Below are positions 7,050-9,783 of a stretch of DNA of 9,783 nt, piece by piece. The translations under genes and the position numbers were made by a program. Position 1 is the first letter of the stretch; each line of letters starts with the position of its first letter. This DNA is from Bacillota bacterium. GTDB taxonomy: Bacteria; Bacillota; Clostridia; Saccharofermentanales; Fastidiosipilaceae. The notes beneath the pieces were generated by a model that was given only the letters and a program-made list of their open reading frames with translations, did not search any database and was not told the origin of the DNA. The DNA lies in NCBI GenBank assembly GCA_023388205.1, contig JAEWGS010000102.1:1-9783 (forward strand), given 5' to 3'.

Positions 7050-8121
7050 CGCTGCTCGCCCCCTCTGCCAATTCCGCATCACGCAAAGCGTCAATGAGCT
7101 CGTCTAAATCCCCGTTGAGGGTGCCTTCCAACTTATACAAAGTGAGTCCAATTCGATGGTCACTCACACGACCTTGCGGGAAATTATAGGTGCGAATACG
7201 CTCACTTCGGTCCCCTCGACCAATTTGTTGACGCCTGGCATCCGCCCTTTCTTCCTCTTGTTCTTGCTGCGCTTTTTCCCAAAGGCGCGCCCGCAACACG
7301 CGCATCGCCTTATCCCTATTTTTGATTTGACTGCGCTCGTCTTGACAAGTCACGACGAGCCCCGTAGGAATATGGGTAATGCGAATCGCTGAATCAGTCA
7401 TATTGACGTGCTGTCCTCCCGCCCCGGATGCGCGATACGTATCGATACGCAAATCTTTGGGATCAATGACGACATCCACTTCATCCGCTTCAGGAATCAC
7501 CGCCACCGTACAAGTTGATGTGTGAATACGCCCTGAGCTTTCCGTCTCCGGAACTCGCTGGACACGATGCACGCCCATCTCATATTTGAATCTTGAAAAA
7601 GCACCGGACCCTTTAACTTGAAAGACGACTTCTTTGACACCGCCCTGCTCACTCTCGGACAACTCCAAAGTTTCGCAAGAAAAATGATGATCTTCCGCGT
7701 AACGTGTGTACATCCGATAAAGCGTTCTCGCAAACAAGGCCGCCTCTTCGCCGCCCGCACCCGCACGGATCTCCAGAAAAAGTGCACGCTCGTCTCTCGG
7801 GTCTTTCGGCTGCAACGCCAAACGCAAATTCGCCTGCACCTGAAGCAACTGTTCTTTGAGCGTCTCTAACTCGCTGCGATAGTAGGCTAAGGCTTCCTCG
7901 TCCTCTTCTTCAGCTAAAAGGTCCTCGAGCTCCTCGATTTCTTGAATCTTTCGGTCCTGCTCATCCGCCTGATCGATGACGAGTTGACGTTCTCCGTAGC
8001 GTTTGAGGATATCTAAATAGCGTTCCCTTTGGTCCATCACTTCGGGGTCCGCCAACATTTCTCGCCATTCTTCAAATTCATGGCGCAAGGCATCTACATT
8101 CAGTCTTTCGATTGAGCTCAT
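7030..8121 (-). CDS. prfA: Peptide chain release factor 1 (RF1)
   Basis: RF1 recognises UAA and UAG in the ribosomal A site and triggers peptide release. The 363-residue length is normal for the family. Visible parts, numbered from the chosen start, are the N-terminal helical domain rich in Glu/Leu coiled coil (about 1-100), the GAGGEEAALFA segment (about 121-131), the codon-reading tripeptide PET (191-193; PxT marks RF1, whereas RF2 has SPF), and the catalytic loop GAGGQHVN with GGQ at 235-237. Gln237 is the residue methylated by PrmC. The ATG at 8121 is chosen because its ATG overlaps the prmC stop as ATGA and GGGAGG (8134-8129) lies seven bases upstream. The in-frame ATG at 8136 falls within that site. 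The last 15 residues are an acidic, Ser-rich tail. Confidence 0.97.
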   Translation of the reverse strand: MSSIERLNVDALRHEFEEWREMLADPEVMDQRERYLDILKRYGERQLVIDQADEQDRKIQEIEELEDLLAEEEDEEALAYYRSELETLKEQLLQVQANLRLALQPKDPRDERALFLEIRAGAGGEEAALFARTLYRMYTRYAEDHHFSCETLELSESEQGGVKEVVFQVKGSGAFSRFKYEMGVHRVQRVPETESSGRIHTSTCTVAVIPEADEVDVVIDPKDLRIDTYRASGAGGQHVNMTDSAIRITHIPTGLVVTCQDERSQIKNRDKAMRVLRARLWEKAQQEQEEERADARRQQIGRGDRSERIRTYNFPQGRVSDHRIGLTLYKLEGTLNGDLDELIDALRDAELAEGASSDDTSNA

Positions 8122-9122
8122 GCTTTCGCCTCCCATATAAAAGCACTCACGCGATCATTCCCACCGTAATCTTGATATTGTCCGAGCGTTCGATAACCTC
8201 GCTCCTCAAAGAGCTTTCTCAACGCGTTTTTTTGATTATATCCATGTTCCAAAAAAAGCTTTGTCCCCGATCTAAAAGAAGCTGTCAACGCTGCGATTTT
8301 TCGGTAAAAAGCCAAGCCATCTGCGCCGTCAGTCAAGGCAACTTTGGGCTCAAAATTAAGCACCATCTCATCTAGCTCAGTGTATTCTTGAGCCGAAATA
8401 TAAGGGGGGTTACTTACAAGAAAGTCAAGTGGCAGGCAAATTGATCCAGATTCAGTATTGAGGGGCTCGGACACGGACCCCATCTTTTGCTTCTCTCCCC
8501 GTTCAACGCCATCTTCAATCCCCATCGGCGTCAACACATTCGCCCAGTAAAATTGGATGCGCCCGTCCTCTAAGCCGAGATTTTCCGCATTCCGCTTCGC
8601 CATGCTTAAAGCCGCCTCAGAAATATCCGTCGCCATAAAGATCATGCAATCCTCAAAACGCTGAAGCAAAGACGCCAATTCCAGCGCCAAAGTCACAATG
8701 ATACAGCCGCTGCCTGTTCCCAAATCGAGCAAACGCAAAGGATGTTCTAAACGCGCCGTTCGACTCATCGTCTCCTGCCGCCGGTTTAGACTCAGCTTCA
8801 CTTCTTCGAGCACGAGCTCAACCAATCTTTCCGTGTCTGGTCTTGGAATTAAAACCTCTCGGCTCACACGAAAAGTGCGACCATAAAATTCTGTAAAACC
8901 CATGACCTGGGCGTAGGGCTGCCCTTTTTCAAGCGCCTCTTCACACGCTAAAACATCTTGTATCTGCTCTTCGGTCAAGGCTAACTCAGAAAAGCGCAGC
9001 TGCGCTTGCGAGCAATTTAAGACATCACGCAGCAAACGCGAAGACAATTCTTTGGCGCGATCTCCGTAAGCAGAACGTTCCAGCCTTCGCATCACTTCTT
9101 TGTATAAGTCTCGCGCTAGCAA
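8118..9122 (-). CDS. prmC: Peptide chain release factor N5-glutamine methyltransferase
   Basis: PrmC (formerly HemK) transfers a methyl group from S-adenosylmethionine to the GGQ glutamine of RF1 and RF2, which speeds peptide release. The helical substrate-binding domain covers about residues 1-85. It is followed by LIPRPDTE (91-98), the SAM motif LLDLGTGSGC (131-140), the acidic ATDISEAAL (164-172) and the catalytic VSNPPYIS (236-243). At 334 residues it exceeds the usual 280 or so. Extra residues lie at about 108-128 and, more clearly, at about 199-231 just before NPPY. The start is TTG at 9122, with AAAGGAAGG (9137-9129) six bases upstream; no ATG fits better. The stop overlaps the prfA start by four bases (ATGA), so modifier and substrate are translationally coupled. 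I find no convincing promoter in 9123-9245. Transcription may come from a weak unrecognised promoter or readthrough from rpmE. Confidence 0.95.
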   Translation of the reverse strand: MLARDLYKEVMRRLERSAYGDRAKELSSRLLRDVLNCSQAQLRFSELALTEEQIQDVLACEEALEKGQPYAQVMGFTEFYGRTFRVSREVLIPRPDTERLVELVLEEVKLSLNRRQETMSRTARLEHPLRLLDLGTGSGCIIVTLALELASLLQRFEDCMIFMATDISEAALSMAKRNAENLGLEDGRIQFYWANVLTPMGIEDGVERGEKQKMGSVSEPLNTESGSICLPLDFLVSNPPYISAQEYTELDEMVLNFEPKVALTDGADGLAFYRKIAALTASFRSGTKLFLEHGYNQKNALRKLFEERGYRTLGQYQDYGGNDRVSAFIWEAKA

Positions 9123-9128
9123 AATGCA

Positions 9129-9137
9129 CCTTCCTTT
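9129..9137 (-). promoter_or_regulatory. Ribosome binding site supporting the TTG start of prmC
   Basis: On the minus strand AAAGGAAGG ends six bases before the TTG at 9122. It supports initiation at a non-ATG codon, since the next in-frame ATG (residue 11) would remove conserved N-terminal helix. Confidence 0.65.
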
Positions 9138-9164
9138 CTAAGCAGTCCCAGTCTACAGGCTGAC

Positions 9165-9231
9165 GCCTCAAGACAAATCCATATCCTTAAACCGGATCCA
9201 AGGCCTCAAGCCAGATCTAAATCCGTAAGCC
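9165..9231. repeat. Imperfect 29-bp direct repeat between rpmE and prmC
   Basis: Bases 9165-9193 and 9203-9231 both begin GCCTCAAG and match at 23 of 29 positions, with a 38-bp period. The stretch is rich in short AATCC/TAAGCC-like words and holds no open frame with a ribosome binding site. It occupies most of the space between the rpmE terminator and prmC. Confidence 0.6.
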
Positions 9232-9246
9232 CCCTCTAAAATGCAC

Positions 9247-9273
9247 AAAAAAAGAGGAGGCATCGCCTCCCCT
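9247..9273 (-). terminator. Intrinsic terminator after rpmE
   Basis: On the minus strand GGAGGC (9270-9265) pairs with GCCTCC (9261-9256) across a three-base loop. Two more pairs lie beyond one A-C mismatch, followed by seven T (9253-9247). It begins about nine bases after the rpmE stop and should separate rpmE from prmC, at least partly. Confidence 0.88.
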
Positions 9274-9281
9274 GAGCCGCA

Positions 9282-9482
9282 TTAGCGGTTGGCCATTCTC
9301 TTCTTGAACTTGTCCACACGACCACCAGTATCAACCAGCTTCTGTTTCCCTGTGAAAAAGGGATGGCACTTGCTGCAGATATCGACCTTCATCTCAGACA
9401 CCGTCGCGCGGGTCTCAAAGGTCTCACCACAAGCACAGGTCACTTTGCACGTGACGTACTCGGGATGGATGTCCTTCTTCAT
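9282..9482 (-). CDS. rpmE: Large ribosomal subunit protein bL31, zinc-binding form
   Basis: This 66-residue protein belongs to the 50S subunit and bridges to the 30S head in known ribosomes. It starts MKKDIHPEY, the family signature, and carries the four-cysteine zinc ribbon (Cys16, Cys18, Cys36, Cys39) of the C+ form, the version usually used when zinc is plentiful. The C-terminal CSKCHPFFTGKQK segment and the Arg/Lys tail are intact. GAGAGGTG (9495-9488) precedes the ATG at 9482 at normal spacing. An in-frame ATG at 9527, with its own GGAG six bases upstream, would add 15 residues starting MCGRART; that extension does not belong to the family, so the shorter form is chosen. It has its own promoter and terminator. 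Confidence 0.95.
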   Translation of the reverse strand: MKKDIHPEYVTCKVTCACGETFETRATVSEMKVDICSKCHPFFTGKQKLVDTGGRVDKFKKRMANR

Positions 9483-9552
9483 ATTTTCACCTCTCAAAGA
9501 GCAACGTGTACGGGCCCTGCCGCACATATGTCACTCCAGAATTAACTTATTT

Positions 9553-9581
9553 ATTCTAGGCTTCGTCTTTTTCTGTGTCAA
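9553..9581 (-). promoter_or_regulatory. Strong sigma-A-type promoter of rpmE
   Basis: On the minus strand there is a perfect TTGACA (9581-9576), a 17-bp spacer and TAGAAT (9558-9553). This is the best promoter in the window, as expected for a ribosomal protein gene. Transcription would begin near 9546, giving a leader of about 64 nt that includes both possible rpmE starts. Confidence 0.85.
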
Positions 9582-9616
9582 GGTATTGAGTTGAACGTCA
9601 AGGTATTAAGTTGAAC
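9577..9616. repeat. 20-bp tandem duplication upstream of the rpmE promoter
   Basis: Bases 9577-9596 and 9597-9616 are head-to-tail copies differing at one position (9588 G against 9608 A). On the minus strand each copy begins GTTCAACT and ends TTGAC, so the copy nearer rpmE supplies most of the -35 box and the farther copy carries a duplicate of it. The junction forms a small palindrome, TTGA-ACG-TCAA. Confidence 0.9.
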
Positions 9617-9684
9617 CCGCGCACCTAAGCAGTCAATTTAGAGCAATCTCTTTTTGCGCAATCACTTGACTCGGCTCAATCGAC

Positions 9685-9783
9685 TCAACCAAAACTCATG
9701 CCGCCCTGGCCATTTCGTCCGCCACCGCGCCAATTATTCCCCGTACCATTTTGATTGTTTGAGCTGTCCTCGCGCTGTGAGGC
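9685..9783 (-). CDS. C-terminal end of an unidentified Gly/Asn/Arg-rich protein (partial)
   Basis: An open frame enters from the right edge and ends at TGA (9687-9685), giving 32 residues. The tail is disordered and rich in Gly, Asn, Arg, Gln and Ser, including NNWRGGGRNGQGG and the ending MSFG. Such RGG-like tails occur on RNA-binding proteins, for example DEAD-box helicases. In many Clostridia the gene before rpmE is rho, but nothing in these residues identifies Rho. No T-rich terminator follows. Bases 9617-9684 contain only short A/T-rich repeats and a weak hairpin (9665-9687) with a C-C mismatch. Composition and the same-strand position support a real gene end, but 32 codons are little evidence. 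Confidence 0.5.
   Translation of the reverse strand, partial: ASQREDSSNNQNGTGNNWRGGGRNGQGGMSFG

Noticed and set aside
9138..9634. CTAAGCAGTC shared by 9138-9147 and 9625-9634
   Set aside because: A ten-base match is expected by chance in a window of this size, and the flanks do not match.

Overview
The window carries ordinary housekeeping genes, most likely from an anaerobic member of the Bacillota (Clostridia-like). This rests on the pyrophosphate-linked pyruvate phosphate dikinase, the rpmE-prmC-prfA-tsaC order seen in many Gram-positive genomes, strong AGGAGG-type ribosome binding sites and sigma-A-type promoters. The species cannot be named from the sequence. I see no defence system, prophage, transposon, CRISPR array, tRNA or rRNA.

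Layout. Bases 1-271 hold no credible gene. They contain the likely 3' terminator of a gene to the left, a second weaker hairpin, and a short degenerate tandem repeat. Next is a minus-strand nitroreductase-like gene (272-1369), divergent from a plus-strand M20 dipeptidase of the PepV/Sapep type (1504-2829). The two share a compact divergent promoter region. The dipeptidase converges on a minus-strand pyruvate phosphate dikinase (2980-5604), with two terminators between them, the second looking bidirectional. Right of the dikinase, all genes are on the minus strand. In transcription order they are the last 32 codons of an unidentified Gly/Asn/Arg-rich protein (9685-9783, running off the edge), rpmE (9282-9482) with its own promoter and terminator, and the overlapping set prmC-prfA-tsaC (9122 down to 5760).

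How the genes work together. PrmC methylates the GGQ glutamine of release factors and sits 4 nt in overlap with prfA, which encodes RF1, its substrate. TsaC starts inside the end of prfA and makes the precursor of the t6A modification of ANN-decoding tRNAs. With ribosomal protein bL31 this makes a translation-quality neighbourhood. The dikinase and dipeptidase belong to central carbon and peptide metabolism, and nothing links them to the translation genes beyond position.

The more unusual points are small: a 20-bp tandem duplication ending in the rpmE -35 box, degenerate repeats in two intergenic regions, a low-complexity insertion splitting the nitroreductase-like protein, an insertion before the NPPY motif of PrmC, and a second plausible start for bL31. 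I found no strong case for a previously undescribed system.
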